NCBI GenBank assembly: GCA_026214975.1
Contig: JAOBSW010000818.1
Span: 1 to 64,000 of the forward strand
From: Gentiana macrophylla
Taxonomy: Eukaryota; Streptophyta; Magnoliopsida; Gentianales; Gentianaceae
Reading direction: 5' to 3'
Length of the DNA stretch: 64,000 nt
Shown here: positions 35,700 through 48,310 of the stretch, one piece after another
Layout of the letters: every line of letters begins with the position of its first letter
Position numbering within the stretch: position 1 is the stretch's first letter
Notes under the pieces: model-generated
Told to the model about the DNA's origin: nothing
Seen by the model: the letters and a program-made list of their open reading frames with translations, nothing else
Databases searched by the model: none
Position numbers and translations under genes: made by a program

Positions 35700-36384
35700 G
35701 TAGAAGAAACATCGACGAGATCTAAAGTTCATACATTATAAACATGATAATTTGAGCTAACCATATTTGATCGAACAAAGACAATGAATTTAACTAAGTA
35801 CCAAATTCGTTAGGACTCAATTAACGACGCTAGACTTGAGTCCGAGGTGCTATAGATGGTATAATAGTAGTCTACCAGAAAGAATTAAGTGTCGGACTAT
35901 AAAAAAGGAAAAACATTTGGGGTCGCCTCTAAAATCTTTTGGGGTAGACTATAATAGTAGTCTACCCTGTCTTTAGACACCATGAAGACCTCCAAAAACC
36001 TAAATCATATCCAATATTTCCTATCCATCGTAACACAACGAATATCATAACTTGAAGTGACAAAACCACATCATATAATAGTCATAGAATTATGAAATGA
36101 TTTTATCATCGTATCAAGTTTTAATATTCGTTGTATCAAAATAATCGTGACCGTATCATTACTTTTTTTTTTTCAACCAAAATATTCCTTAGTCACACTC
36201 ACATGTACAACATTAATCTTTGAGCTGTCCAACCGCAAAATAATAAACAAATGCCACCTGGACCATCAACTTGGCCCACCTCGAAAACTTCAACTCAGAC
36301 AAAAAACTCTGCCACCCCCCATTTTTAACCTATGTACGATTTGGTCCCCATATTCACATTTTCGATACATAAAGTCCTTGTATA
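35700..36384. other. Intergenic stretch downstream of the GT47 gene
   Basis: The 16-mer TATAATAGTAGTCTAC appears near 35860 and 35950. No gene or element is otherwise recognised. Confidence 0.45.
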
Positions 36385-36390
36385 TTTATT
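36385..36390 (-). terminator. Possible polyadenylation signal of the GT47 gene
   Basis: AATAAA on the minus strand, about 140 bp after the stop codon. This position is plausible for a plant near-upstream element. The motif is common in AT-rich DNA, so support is modest. Confidence 0.35.
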
Positions 36391-36531
36391 TTTTCTTTTT
36401 AGTAAAAATTCCAACTTGACAATTCCAAGAAAATATTAGCTGTCCTCCATCAGAGAGAGAGTCCATGTGGGAAACAGAGCCGATTCTTAGCTGGCAATTT
36501 TAAAGGGTATCCCATACCACGTGTCGAGTAC

Positions 36532-39002
36532 TCATTCGGTAAAAAGCCTATTACGGCGGTGGGACCTGTCTAGCTTGTCCGATAAGGCATTTACGACATG
36601 CCACGTGGCGTCACCGATGACCATTGGATCGTTATACAGTAGAGACAACCGTACTTTAGGGTCCCATAGATTCCTTTGGATGACGGATATGTTGGTGGCG
36701 GCTACGTGTTCGAGTATGGGTCCAAGCTTTGCCACGTCGTTCTCCGCCACCGTAAGTGATATCTCCGACCATGGCACAGCGGCGGCGAAAGGTAATCGGA
36801 TTCCGTCAGCTATAATCACCGGTATACAGCCTAAAGCCACTGACTCCACGAGGCGTGGACTCCATGGAGCCCATCCGAGTGGGCATAAACAAAACTTTGA
36901 CCGTATAATCTCCGACTGGTAACCAGAAAATCTGTGTCGTTTCAAGTAAAAACGCCGGTCACGGCCGTATTTCTCCAATATTACCGTTCTGACACGCCTG
37001 AAAAAGAAAATAAAGTATGCATGGGAAAGGTTAAAAACGTCCTTTCACTGAATAGATTCTACTATAATTACTGTTATATTATAAAAATAACATATTTTGA
37101 AAAAAAATTTGGGGGGTATTTTAAATTAATAAAAATGATATAACTCTTCTCATAAGTCATAAACATTGTAGCCAACAGAATCACTTTTTCTTTAAGTTTA
37201 AGATAATCACTTCATTACCCTAAAATAAAAAAAAATAAAAAAAAAGATAATCACTTCATTAATGATAAATAGCCATATTCAAAATTTATAACAAGATTAA
37301 TTTGTACTATAGATAGATATAGCTTTGTTTGTGATTTAATTATTAAGATAACGAGCTAAATTTTGAATTTTTATCCAAAAAGAGAATAAGTGTAACATAA
37401 TATTAAGTTAAAAATAAATAAGGATAAGATTAATTACTTGCTGTAAAATCGACCGCTGACATTTTTGGGATGGACTTCCATTTTACCCCGGAAAAACGCG
37501 AAGATGTCACGGTGGCCATTGATCGGCGACTCGGCCAACGTCGACCGTACACTTTCCGGCGACACAAACGGCGGAATAACGACGTTTTCAACGTTTTGAC
37601 ATGGATGGCCGTAGTTTACACCAAAAGTCTGCAATATTATTGACTTCTTCATAAACTCTGGTATTCCCTCAGCCTTCGCTCTATCCTCCTACATACAAAA
37701 CAAACAAACAAAAAAATCCAAAAAAAACAAATTAGCAATTTAATCTAATGAACTCAATAAATAAACCCGTAAAACGAAACGAGAATGCTAAGGCCATAAC
37801 AGTTGTATGGGTAAAACATCAAAAGCATTGTTCGTCACATGTTATGGCACGACCATTGGTACCAATGGTCGTGGTATAACCGTGACAAACACGCTTATAC
37901 ATCATCTATAATCCCGACGTAAACTTATTGATCGTGCAAAAATATGTTTTGTCACCAGATAATAGCATCATCCAAACGAGAGCTAACCGCTCGTTTTGAC
38001 ATACGAATAACACAACACGCTTTTGCATCATCATCATCATCCGAACGAGGGCTACTATCGTATTGGTTTTGACATACGAATGATACAACACATTTACACC
38101 CTTCGTTATTTTATGAAAACTATATACGAACAATCAAATATGCAAAAGGATGTTGCGAGACTCGTTTTGACAGTAGCATCATCAAAAAAATACTAAAAGG
38201 GGATATAATTTTTTTTCAAGAAATTGAACAAACCATGGCGTGAAAACAAGCACCATAATCATGGGAAGCAACGAAAACATGATCAGAACCAAGACTCCGA
38301 TTCCAGAAGCTAAATTCTTTCGAAACAACTTCAATAGCTGAAGAAATCAAGCTTCTTGCATGTCCAATAGCTGGGAATCCATTAACGGTGCTGAAATTGC
38401 ACGAAACATAAACAGGAACAAAGAAAAAATCTGCTTCAAATGGGTCCATTGTCCGAATATCACTACTCAATAAAGCCTTATGAATCGCCACCTCTGATGC
38501 AAATAAATGGTTGCTGCATCTTGGATTTGATAACCAATCTGTATTGTATTTCGATGGCAAATCATATACATATATCTTCATCCCTTTCAAATATCCTGAA
38601 TGAAACAAATCAAGAATTAATTAATTATTTTGCCAGATTAAAATTGAAACAGAAATTATGGGATTTAAAAGAAATATTACCTGAATTAATCGAGGAGATG
38701 TAATGTACAGAAGAGGAGTTATAGGATTCAAACAGAGCACGAGAATGAGGGAAAATTGTTCTTTTAGAAATAGAAATTGAATTTTTACGGGTAAAAAGAA
38801 AAGAGGAAAAGAAATAAAGAGAAAGGGATAACCAAAGAACCCATTTGAAATATCTGTAACAGAAGCTTTTTTGAAAAGAAGAATATGAAGATGATCTTGT
38901 TCCTGCTCCATGTCTGGAATTAACCGAGTTATTGCTGTTTGAAAATCTCATTTTTACATAGAATCCTTTGTTTCTGGTGGGTCTTTTATTAGACTCCATC
39001 AT
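36532..39002 (-). CDS. GT47 exostosin-family glycosyltransferase, FRA8/IRX7/F8H-like, four exons
   Basis: Exons are 39002-38681, 38595-38234, 37688-37438 and 36997-36532. All introns have GT...AG ends; phases are 1, 0 and 2, and the coding total is 1401 bp (466 residues plus TGA). The N-terminus has a Ser/Arg-rich cytosolic segment, then one membrane anchor (WVLWLSLSLYFFSSFLF, about residues 54-70): a type II Golgi protein. The exostosin domain starts at GMKIYVYDLPSKYN; other motifs are NHLFASEVAIHKALLSS, ADFFFVPVYVSCNF, ILQTFGVNYGHPC, IFAFFRGKMEVHP and CLCPLGWAPWSPRLVESVALGC. The text is closer to Arabidopsis FRA8/F8H than to IRX10, as far as I recall. FRA8 acts in synthesis of the glucuronoxylan reducing-end sequence in secondary walls. 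No defect is seen; the orthologue assignment is inference. Confidence 0.88.
37828..37895. repeat. Long palindrome in intron 2 of the GT47 gene
   Basis: The centre is a perfect 26-bp palindrome: CACGACCATTGGT (37848-37860) followed by its complement ACCAATGGTCGTG (37861-37873). Imperfect pairing extends outward (TTCGTCAC...GTGACAAA) to arms of about 34 bp with no loop. It may be a small MITE remnant. No target duplication was found. Confidence 0.75.
37966..38091. repeat. Diverged tandem duplication in intron 2
   Basis: A block with CATCATCC(A/G)AACGAG and GTTTTGACATACGAAT, ending ACAACAC, occurs at 37966-38019 and again at 38034-38091, with a (CAT)n expansion between. It is non-coding intron sequence. 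Confidence 0.6.
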
Positions 39003-41366
39003 TTTTATTTGGTGAAAAAAAAAATTTTAAGGTGGGTGTTGAAATTTGGTGGAAGAGGGCTTTCGGATTTTGGTGCAGGTTTTTTTTTTTTTTTTTCCTT
39101 CCTTTTTTTTGAATTGGTGATGAAGCAAAAATAATGGGATTTGATTAGTTGAAGAATCGTTTTAGCTTCAAGAATAAAGAACTGACTGTTTGTTTCTTTT
39201 TTTTTCTTTTTTTTTGGTTTTTTGATATGAAGAAAAAACAGAGAGAGATGTTTATAGAATGATAATTTGCAGAAAGAAAGAGGCGAGGGAACATGGGAGG
39301 CAAAGAAAAAAAAAGGGGGAGAAAAAGCAGGCTAGAAAGTACTACTAGTAATATTGTAATAAAAGATAAATATAAAAATGAAATAAAGATAGAGAGAAAA
39401 AAAAACTCTTTATTTGTACAGATTTATGTTAACGAATAACCATGCAGAGCCGTCTCCGGAGACATGCCAACAAGGCCCCGGCCTAAGGCCTCTGTTGAAA
39501 CTTGTAATTTTAGGATTCACGTTTCATATAACAGAAGTGTATTTTTAGTTATTTTTTATTTTTTATTCAATTTTAAAAACTTGTAAAACCTAAATTTATA
39601 GCCAAATTTAGTGAAATAAAGTCTAATTAAATTCCGTTTCATTTTTTGTAACGCTATCAACATAGTATGCCTCAAAATAATTGTGATATATTAATTTTGA
39701 AAAAGGTTAGAGCTCTAAATTTTTTTTTTTGGAACAGAGGCGCATGATTACATTATAAGTGAAGTGACGCCCAACCATGTCATACTTGTTTAATCCATCA
39801 TACAAAAACGGTTGAGCTTCACTCCGAAGAGTTCACACTGTCTTGTTTTCTAAGTCTTACGAAAAATGTAAATCGAAGATAATGTATCAGTAGTTTAGTT
39901 TGAAAAAAGTTGCATATACAATTAGTCATACATTTTAATCAGTGATATGAAATTTACGATGGTAGATGTGTCATGTGTGGCTAAATCTATAGGACATATA
40001 TCAATTGTTTTTCAATAGACAAAATATGAAATACATTATAGCTTCAATAAATGAATATTCAAAATGAATAACCTCGTAAATTAATAATTTTATTTTGATG
40101 CAGAAAACTTCCAAAAGAAATTTAAATAAATGTTCGATAAATGTATAATTCGCCAAATGAATAATTTTCTCCGGTCCTGAGGGTATTCATTTATCGAAGT
40201 TATACTATAAGTGAAAATGCATTTTTACGGGATAAAAATTGAACTTCCAGATGACGGTTGTGTCACAAACGAAAGATCTGAAACATACATTTACACCAAA
40301 TGATCAGTAAATGGAACCACGTTATATCTAACGGGGTTGACTGACCCTGCTAAAACAAGAAGAAATTGTTAAGTTTTATCAAATACAAAACCTTTTTTTT
40401 TACTCTGTTGAACAAATTTTCTAGATTTCTCAGAACCAATGACCATAAAGTAGAATCTTGAACCTGTTCTTGTGTGGTAACTCTATAGTTGTGAAGTTAT
40501 GTACCAGAGAATTTCAATCTAGAATAAAATTGTTTGATTTATATTTAACTGCATATGTAACTCCATAAATATAAAGTTACCACCTAAAAATTATGTGAAC
40601 CCATTTGTTATGGTGTAAGACAACAACATTCAAAGGAATAAAAGTGTCATTGCTTCAATCGTTATATCACAACCGTTATAAGAATGGAATTGAACCTCTT
40701 AATACTTATGAGTCACCATTTTATCGTAGATTATATTTGTCATGTAGCACAAATTAATATTTGTTCCAGTATCATTTAAAAATTTGTATTTCAAATTTTC
40801 AACCACTGTAATTTTTATCGATACATCACATTACTTATGTACTATATCGAAACAATATTCGAATATCATTTCCTTGGGTCAAGGATGAACTTTTTGAAGA
40901 TTAACTTTAAGTATCAACAATTTTAAGACAGACTATTAATCAAAAATTGACTTTTTCGAATATCGATTTCACCAGTGCGCGTGTATCGAAGAGTTGTTTG
41001 TGATAAAATTAATCATAGAATAAAAATAAAGAAAAAAGCTTTTTAGTTTGCTTTTAGGTGTCGATCGGATGGCATTAGGTTCATATGTTTAATTAGTCAA
41101 TGAGGCACTTTTAAATAAAGTTGCTTATTCCCGTAATAACCAAGCAATTATAATTTGGGAAAATTAGAAGGAATATGTATCTAATCTAAACTCTAAAGTA
41201 AAGCTAGACATAAAATAAAATATGCTTCATTTTACCAAGTTTTCTAAAGCTTGTTGAAAAACGTTTCTGGACCCATACCTACATACTTGCCTTTAAAGTA
41301 ATTACTTAGACGCCAATTAATTCTTTTACATTTATATTTAATAATAAATTATAGGTGCTTGAGGGG
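39003..41366. other. 5' flank of the GT47 gene and intergenic AT-rich DNA
   Basis: The first 420 bp upstream of the GT47 start carry poly-T and poly-A tracts and presumably the 5' UTR and promoter. A TATA-like TTTTATATTTATC on the minus strand lies near 39368-39380, but nothing confirms a start site. From about 39430 there is no gene or clear element. Confidence 0.45.
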
Positions 41367-41778
41367 TTGGGGGAGGGTCCTTCACAGAGGGACTCCTCAC
41401 GTAGTGGAATTGGCCACGCGACATTATTCGATCACACTTGATTTTGATTTGGTTTTTGTTATTTTGTTTCATCCCTAATGACCAAACATATTAGGATCAA
41501 TCAAAAAATTTGAACTCTAATTGATACCAAAATGTAAAATAACGTTTTCTATTGGACCAAATTCAATCCCTATTGGGGGAGGGTCCTTCTATGGTAGGGA
41601 CTCCCTACGTAGGGAGTTGTCTACGTGACATTATCTGGATCACACGGTTTTGATTTGGTTTTCGGTTATTTTGTTCATCCCTAGCGACCAAACATATTAG
41701 GATCAATCAAAAAATTTGAACTCTAATTGATACCAAAATGTAAAATAACGTTTTCTATTGGACCAAATTCAATCCCTA
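41367..41778. repeat. 206-bp direct tandem duplication
   Basis: Two copies (41367-41572 and 41573-41778) both start TTGGGGGAGGGTCC and end CAATCCCTAT. Their distal ~120 bp are almost identical, while the first ~80 bp differ more. That diverged part (41590-41645: GTAGGGACTCCCTACGTAGG, then TCTACGTGACATTATCTGG) resembles one arm of the MITE at 57742-57912. Confidence 0.85.
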
Positions 41779-42506
41779 TTAAGTTTTAGTATTATGATAT
41801 TTTTTTTACGGAAAACCTATAAGGAATCGACTTTATGACCTCATGTCATTGGGTATCAACTCTAACCAGTTATACTAGATCACATTATTTTTTTAGTAAA
41901 CCATAATAATGCATTATAAATTAAGTAAATTTAATTAGTTTGTTTACAAATAAATCAATAAATATCATAATGCATAAATGCGCCACAATGAATTCACCAT
42001 TTTCTCCCTTATGTGTACTATGGAAAATAACCCTCTCATACCCACACGACATGATCTAGTGGTTAAGGGTCTGGATTTTTTAAAAAGACCGTTAGACCTT
42101 ACGCAATATTTAAACCTGAATTATTAGTGGAAAACAAATTATAACGCAGAGCACTGTTATAATCATATCTTTGCTCTTTCTGACCATATTTATAAGTCAA
42201 AAGCTAAAGAAATTATTATTTTTAAGATAAAGGCAAAGAAATTATTTTTTTGAGAAAAAAGGTAAATAAATTATACCTGAATGAAAGGTGAAAAAGAAGT
42301 TTTTTTTTTTTTTCTTTTTCTAAAAGCACTTTTCTATATATATATATATATATATATAAGATAGTAAAATGATGTGTATAAACGCATTTGCTTACCGAGT
42401 TATTGAGACAAATCATTTAATTTACATTATTCACAAAGTTATAGAGAAGGACCAATGAAAACTTTGTGTTTCTTTTATGTTAGGGCTATGAAAACTTTGT
42501 AAGTTG
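41779..42506. other. AT-rich intergenic stretch with microsatellite
   Basis: A (TA)n tract lies at about 42337-42358. I see nothing else to annotate. Confidence 0.45.
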
Positions 42507-42643
42507 CTCCATCCGTCCCAAAGGTAAGTCCGTTTGAGCTTTTTTCACATGATTAAAAATTTTGTTAAATTAATTATTATGTAATAATTTTGATGGAAAA
42601 AAACTAAAATGACCTTTGACCTTATAATAAAAGTGGGACGGAG
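42507..42643. mobile_element. Stowaway-like MITE
   Basis: The left end CTCCATCCGTCCCAAA and the right end ending GTGGGACGGAG are inverted and match the Stowaway-type terminal motif CTCCnTCCGTCCC. The element is about 137 bp, AT-rich inside and non-coding. The expected TA target duplication is not clear. Confidence 0.65.
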
Positions 42644-43498
42644 TTACTAAGTAATTAAGACTCAACATTTGGTTTTTCTTTTACTTTATTTGTTTCAAAT
42701 TATTTGGTTTTTTAAGTCAATTGTGCATTAGATTTCAGTTATTATTATTAAAGTTGTTGGATAACAGGGAGGATGTGAATGAAGTTGGGGCATCTCTTTA
42801 ATTAATTGCCTCTCTAATTGTGTTTAGTTTAGTCAATACTTGACTGTTACTGCATTAATTACTGTGAGTAGGATATTTGGAAATAATCAAACTTGAAAAT
42901 TTTGGTAAATTTGGAATAATATTATTCTATCATATGTAGGCAGTGTAGTGCCAGTGGTGCACAATAAATAAAAGCGCAATTACCACATCTCTTTTTTAGT
43001 TGGGGCCTGGGGGGGTGGTGGTGGGGGAGTGGTGGGGGGAAGAGAGCAGGGAGGGGTTTGCAAAAATTTATAAAAAAACAAAGTGTATAAATGTTTTTTT
43101 TTTATGAAGAAGATACACACCTCTCTCCTACTTTATGGTCTCATTTGAAAATCAGGAAAAAAAATATATGGAGTCCGGCCGTGTAAGATGTTGCTGTTTT
43201 TTTTTTATATAATTTCACCCTTGTTTTAAGAATAACAAGCGTGACATGGTGGTTCAGGACTACCATAAAATTACCGAATAAAAACGTAGTTAATGATAGG
43301 TAGTTTTTCAAGTAACTGTTAAAGCTTCCAACTGATTTATTATTAGTTTTATTTAAAAGAGAGGTTGTGTGGTTTGTGTCGTGATATTTTATCAAGGGAT
43401 AACCGATCATTTTATTAAGGTTTTCGGATCGAAACATTTTGTTTATATTGACATTATTATAAGACATGTTTTTCTATATAAAGGTGAATTACTTTTGA
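42644..43498. other. Intergenic stretch with a G-rich tract
   Basis: At 43003-43060 the plus strand has several closely spaced G-runs (GGGGGGG, GGTGGTGGTGGGGGAG, GGTGGGGGGAAG) that could form a G-quadruplex. No gene is seen. Confidence 0.5.
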
Positions 43499-44391
43499 CA
43501 TGTTTGTTACGCAGAAATGTAATAAGGTAATAGGAATAGAATGAAATAAATTCATTCTATTACTGCGTTTGAGATGTGAAAGAATAAGAATAAAATGTAG
43601 GATATGGTGGAAGTGGTGAGGTGGGGTTTGGTAGCCGTACCCCACACCCCGGTGCACCTTACCTCTTTACCCACCCTACCTACCCTACCACCACCCACCC
43701 CACCCTACCTACTCCACCATCACCCTATCTTACACTACGCATCATACCTATCTTACCATACCACCTACTCTACTCCACTATCACCCACCCATACCTTAAA
43801 TACCACCTTACATTACCTTACCTACCACCTACCCTACCCCTACTTTACCTCACCCTACCCACCACCCTACCCCTACCTACCTTACCCACCATCTATGCTA
43901 CATACCCCTACCCTACCCTACCCACCTTACCCTAACCACCTTAACCTACCCATCACACCCTCCCTACCCTACCCACCACTGCCCTACTTATCTACCACCC
44001 TACCTTACTTACCACCACCTCACCCAACCCACCCCTACATTTACCACCACCCCATCCTACTCTACCTTACCCATTTCTACCCTACCCAAACCATATATCT
44101 TACCACCACCCCATCATATCCTACCATATCCTACGTACCTTACGTATCTTACTTACCTTACCCCGCCACCTACTCTACCCTATCCCTACCTTATCCTACT
44201 TCATCACCTACCCTACCACCCACCCACTCTTATCCCATCACCCACGTGTTTTGTCGATTTTTATTTTATTCCATAGCATTCCATCTATTTTTTTAAGGAA
44301 TGAAAATGGGTATTTTTCATTCCAGTATATTTTTCTCATAATCATACATAAATATTCGAATTGGCTATTTATTTCATTCTGTCATAACAAA
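43499..44391. mobile_element. MITE-like element expanded by a CCCTACC-type pyrimidine array
   Basis: The left end (from 43499: CATGTTTGTTACG, then GAATGAAATAAATTCATTCTATTAC) and the right end (ATTTCATTCTGTCATAACAAACGTACC) are roughly inverted copies. Between them, about 43640-44240 is a degenerate tandem array of CCCTACC, CCCACC and CTTACC words. The 230-residue open frame across it is a by-product of missing stops in C/T/A repeats and not a gene. The minus strand is G-rich with possible quadruplex potential. Confidence 0.55.
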
Positions 44392-45223
44392 CGTACCATT
44401 AAAGTATATCTCAACTTGAATCCTCTCCTCTTTACACCCCAAGTATATTCTCTTTTGATTTATTTTGTCTTTTTTCTATGGATTGTCAATTTGTCATCCT
44501 CATTCTTTCATTATCATTCAAATGGATTTTTTTAATTTTATTTTATTAAATTGGGTAAGTTGTAGCTCTTAGTTTCGATCTATCTTTGTGACATTACGTG
44601 TGTGAAAAATATACTACCAACTGCATGCATTAGTAATTTTTATCTATTGAATAATTAAATTTATTTTCCTGAAAAAGAAACCCAAAAAATCCATGAAATA
44701 GTGTAATGGAGAATTGTTGTATGGAGCACATAACGATGATTTCCAAATGAGTAATATTATAGAGTTTGGTTGAATTAAATTACTTCAAGTGATGGTGTAT
44801 CTTTATATTTTAATTTAAATACCTTAAGATAAGATAACATTTTATGTTTAATTTTTATTTATTTTTAACTTTCTATGTAATTTTTTATATCATATATCTC
44901 CTAGGTATAAAAATTTATCGTATAAGTAAGATAGATTGGTTCAAGGTACCGGAGCCTTTAAGGGGAAAAAAAAAATTATCGTATCATTTCTTTCGTTCTT
45001 TTCTTAGCTATGCCCCTGGAGCAAATTTGATCAAATATTTATACCTATCATATTCATAGGTGTGTAATGGAAATGGAAAAAGAAAAGGAAATTTTTTTTT
45101 GAAACTTGGAATATTATCCAAAAAATCCTTTCAAAGTTTGAATTTTATTATGGTAGAAGACGTCAAACATATGAGGATGCCCTGATGATCTAAGCAGAGA
45201 TGCCGTACAACTTAAGGAACCGC
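44392..45223. other. AT-rich intergenic stretch
   Basis: No gene or element was recognised. Confidence 0.45.
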
Positions 45224-45480
45224 TACTATTTCCTCCGTTCTAAAATAATCAAGATCTGTCAAAAAGTTTTGTTTCAAAATAATCAAGTAAGGCATTTTTC
45301 AAAGCAGCATTTATTGTTAATTTCCAATTTTACCTTTATTTAATACTATGGTAGAAGTTAAAAATAAAACTGCATTAATTATATCATAAGGATTTTTTAG
45401 TCATTGCATACCAAAAGTCATAACATTAAATCACTTTCTTTGTAAGCGTGTTTTTGACAACTGCCTCAAATATTTTGAAA
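45224..45480. mobile_element. Possible MITE remnant, one end only
   Basis: TACTATTTCCTCCGTTCTAAA near 45226 resembles the start of common plant MITEs (CTCCGTTC core), and the text after it (AATAATCAAG repeated twice) is typical. A matching inverted right end was not found, so the limits are a guess. Confidence 0.3.
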
Positions 45481-45970
45481 TTATATTATATTAATTAATG
45501 TTACCATCATTATCTTATATTATAATTTATTTGTTAGTTAGATATTTGATAGTGATGTATGATAATAATATTAGATATAGATAATAATGTGGAATATCTA
45601 ATCAGAGTCCAAAGTGAAATTACGTTATCAATTTTGACAATGCTTGTTTCTTACTCTTCAATCTTTATCGATAATAATAACACTTGTCACCCTTCTTGTC
45701 GAGAAATTTCATCACAAGTTCTCCATATTTTTCTTTCCGACGGAACCTTTCCCAACCAGATTTAATGCAAGAATAGCTATGTTGTTCGCTTAAGGTGATT
45801 AAATCTACCTGATTGTTATTTTGATATACCAAAATAAAAACTATATAATTCTGTTTTACATATTCACTTATCTTAATATGTACAACCAGGGCATAATACA
45901 TAAATAAATTCAAGAATACATTCAATGATAAATTTACGACCATTATTCGCTAATGAAATTTCACTGATTA

Positions 45971-46190
45971 TACATGATAGTTCACTATCACATCCAATGA
46001 TAAATTTCAGGCTCTGTTATTGGTATAAACCAGTCCAACAATAAATACAATCAATTATCTTAATATAGCCCACCAAACTATACATGGATAGTTCACTAGT
46101 ACATCAAATGATAAATTTCTGGCTCCGTAATTGGTATAATTCAGTCCAACACAATTAGTTATCATAATATAGCCCACCAGTCCAAACATA
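45971..46190. repeat. Diverged tandem duplication, period about 110 bp
   Basis: TACATGATAGTTCACTA (45971) and TACATGGATAGTTCACTA (46081) begin two copies that share CAATGATAAATTTC or AAATGATAAATTTC, GGCTC.GT.ATTGGTATAA and CAGTCCAACA. It is non-coding. Confidence 0.7.
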
Positions 46191-47160
46191 CATAGCCCAC
46201 TAGCAAATCCAAGGATACATTCGAAGCCCACTATCAATTAGAGTTTGAGCTGAGGGCATTTTCTTGAACAATCGGTTCTGTGCATTTTTTCTCTTTTAGT
46301 TTTCGTAGTTAAAGTTTCTTTATAAACGATATGTCAACTCGATTTTCTTTACGTGATATATACGTAAGATAATCCGAACCATATATTTTAAAGATGAGTC
46401 TAGAGACTTAGATAAGTATTACTATGTATGGGGTATAGATGACAACATATAATAACACGTTGTAATAAGAATGAGCCATCACATGACTTCCTATATATGA
46501 CATATTCCTACAGCTTTGTTTGAGCTTGACTGCTTGAGTGCTACAACTTCTATCCTGTAATAAAAGCAGTAGTTTTTATTTTTCTTCCATCTATTTTTTT
46601 TTATAGATTTTTGTCTAGAAGGACAAAATTACCAAAAAATTAAAATAGAAAGAAACTGTAATTTAATCAGGACAAAAATAACAAATAAGAATGATTGTAA
46701 ACACAAAGAACATTAACACGTGAAAGAATAATTTTAAAGTAATAATTGTGATTTTATCATTTATAATCATGAAAATATTCTTTTGTCCTTCCGCACTCCA
46801 TTTTTTAATTTTTTTTCATTCTTTTACCATTCCTCTTTTTTTTTTTTTCTATAATATAAATTTATTTTAAATGCCAAGACAGTGTATTGCATTTTTCTTC
46901 ATCTTATATTTAAAATGTTAGCATCCAAGTCAAATTTCATTAATTTATAATGTTATTTTAATGATTGTTGAGAAGCATTTACATTTTAGATTACTTAGTT
47001 TAAAATTTATGATATTTTTTTTTTTGAAGAAATAAAATTTATGATATTAATCTACATTCTTATTCTATTTAAAAGCTTTGAAAAATACTAGTAATATTTT
47101 AGGTTTTTGAAGTATTTAACTAATTAGAGTTTTAGGCAAGACTCACATGTGAGTAGTATA
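46191..47160. other. AT-rich intergenic stretch
   Basis: Poly-T and poly-A tracts only; no gene or element was recognised. Confidence 0.45.
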
Positions 47161-47545
47161 TATACGCCTCATCCCTAAAATGAAGATAAAAAATAGAGTT
47201 TGCCTCAAATAGCTTCCACAACAGAGTCTCTATCCCTATTTATTTTTAGGGATATGAATAGTGCACCACACCCCCACAAGTGGGGATGCACTATTCACGC
47301 CCTAAACATATTTAATTATTAAAAATTATAGGGATAGGGATGCTGCTGGAGTGAAATAATAAATATTTAATGTGTATAAATACGGTTGTGAGGTAGAATA
47401 TGTATTATTTAATATTATTTGAAATGTTATAGGGATAAGGATAGGGATATAGGTTTTTGAATTGAGATGTTGTAAAATAGGGATATATATTATTTTAGGA
47501 ATAAAATTTTGAATTCTCTTTGGGAGTGCTTCTTACAAATTTTCC
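47161..47545. mobile_element. Probable MITE with internal hairpin
   Basis: GAATAGTGCA (47256) pairs with TGCACTATTC (47287-47296) around CCCCCAC...GTGGGG, making a strong hairpin. Around it are TAGGGATA-rich blocks on both sides (47250, 47332, 47430-47490), as in some plant MITEs. Termini and a target duplication were not resolved. Confidence 0.35.
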
Positions 47546-47569
47546 GGCAAAAGTTATTAACATTAAAGG

Positions 47570-48305
47570 CACGTTTAGTTTGTTGTAATGCAATGTAATG
47601 ATTTTTTATTCTATTTGAGTAATATGGTAATATAATAAACATAATAGTTCATTATAAAATGTAACAAATGTTAATTTTCATTAGATACAAAATTGGATAG
47701 AATAGACGTAAATAAAATAGACGCCCCCGTATGCCCCAACACCATCACTCTCACCCTAGCTTACACCACCCTACCTCGCCCTTCACCCCTTGCCTCACTA
47801 CCTACACCTTGTCCAACTTACCCTACCTTTGACCCCATCTCACCAACTTTTCATACTATCCATCCTCTCGTTTACCATCACCTCACCTACTTTTACCTTT
47901 ACTCATCTCATCATTTACCTCACATCGTATCCTAACCAGTTCCATTTTACCTCCCCTTTTATTACCCTATATCTCATCATTCTCTACCACTCGGCCGTTA
48001 TCCTCGCCTCATTTTACCACTACCTTACCCCTGTCAGTCACCCCACTCACCCCACCTTTATCATAAATCAAACCTCTACGCCTACCCACATCTTACCCTT
48101 CACCCCATTTACCTATGCATTTACCTATATCCCAAGCCTCGTCTACCACCCTCACCCTAGTATACCTCCCACATATCCACACTTTACCCTATCACCCCAC
48201 CCTCAGCAACCACTTAGCTAACCCTCACCGCCATTTACTCATCACCCATCGTTTCAGGTGTCACTTCATATGTACTCATGTCTATTATTACATTGGCAGG
48301 ATACC
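47570..48305. mobile_element. Second MITE-like left end followed by a pyrimidine-rich array
   Basis: It begins GGCACGTTTAGTTTGTTG with TAATG motifs, like the unit at 43499. At about 47720 it turns into a C/T/A-rich degenerate array (CACCCTACC, CTCACC, CATCCTC words) running to about 48250. No matching right end is present. Element D sequence starts near 48311, so the unit was probably truncated there. Confidence 0.45.
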
Positions 48306-48310
48306 AATGC

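Noticed and set aside
36521..36922. 133-residue plus-strand open frame
   Set aside because: A shadow of exon 4 of the GT47 gene on the opposite strand.
43640..44240. CCCTAC-like words resembling telomere repeat CCCTAAA
   Set aside because: The CCCTAAA or CCCTAA unit is not present in tandem; the array is degenerate CCCTACC/CCCACC.
43604..44296. 230-residue Pro/Tyr/Leu/His-rich open frame
   Set aside because: It lies wholly in a C/T/A repeat with few stop triplets; there is no start context, domain or conservation signal.
47693..48221. Open frames of 80 and 143 residues
   Set aside because: Same cause as above: a pyrimidine-rich array.
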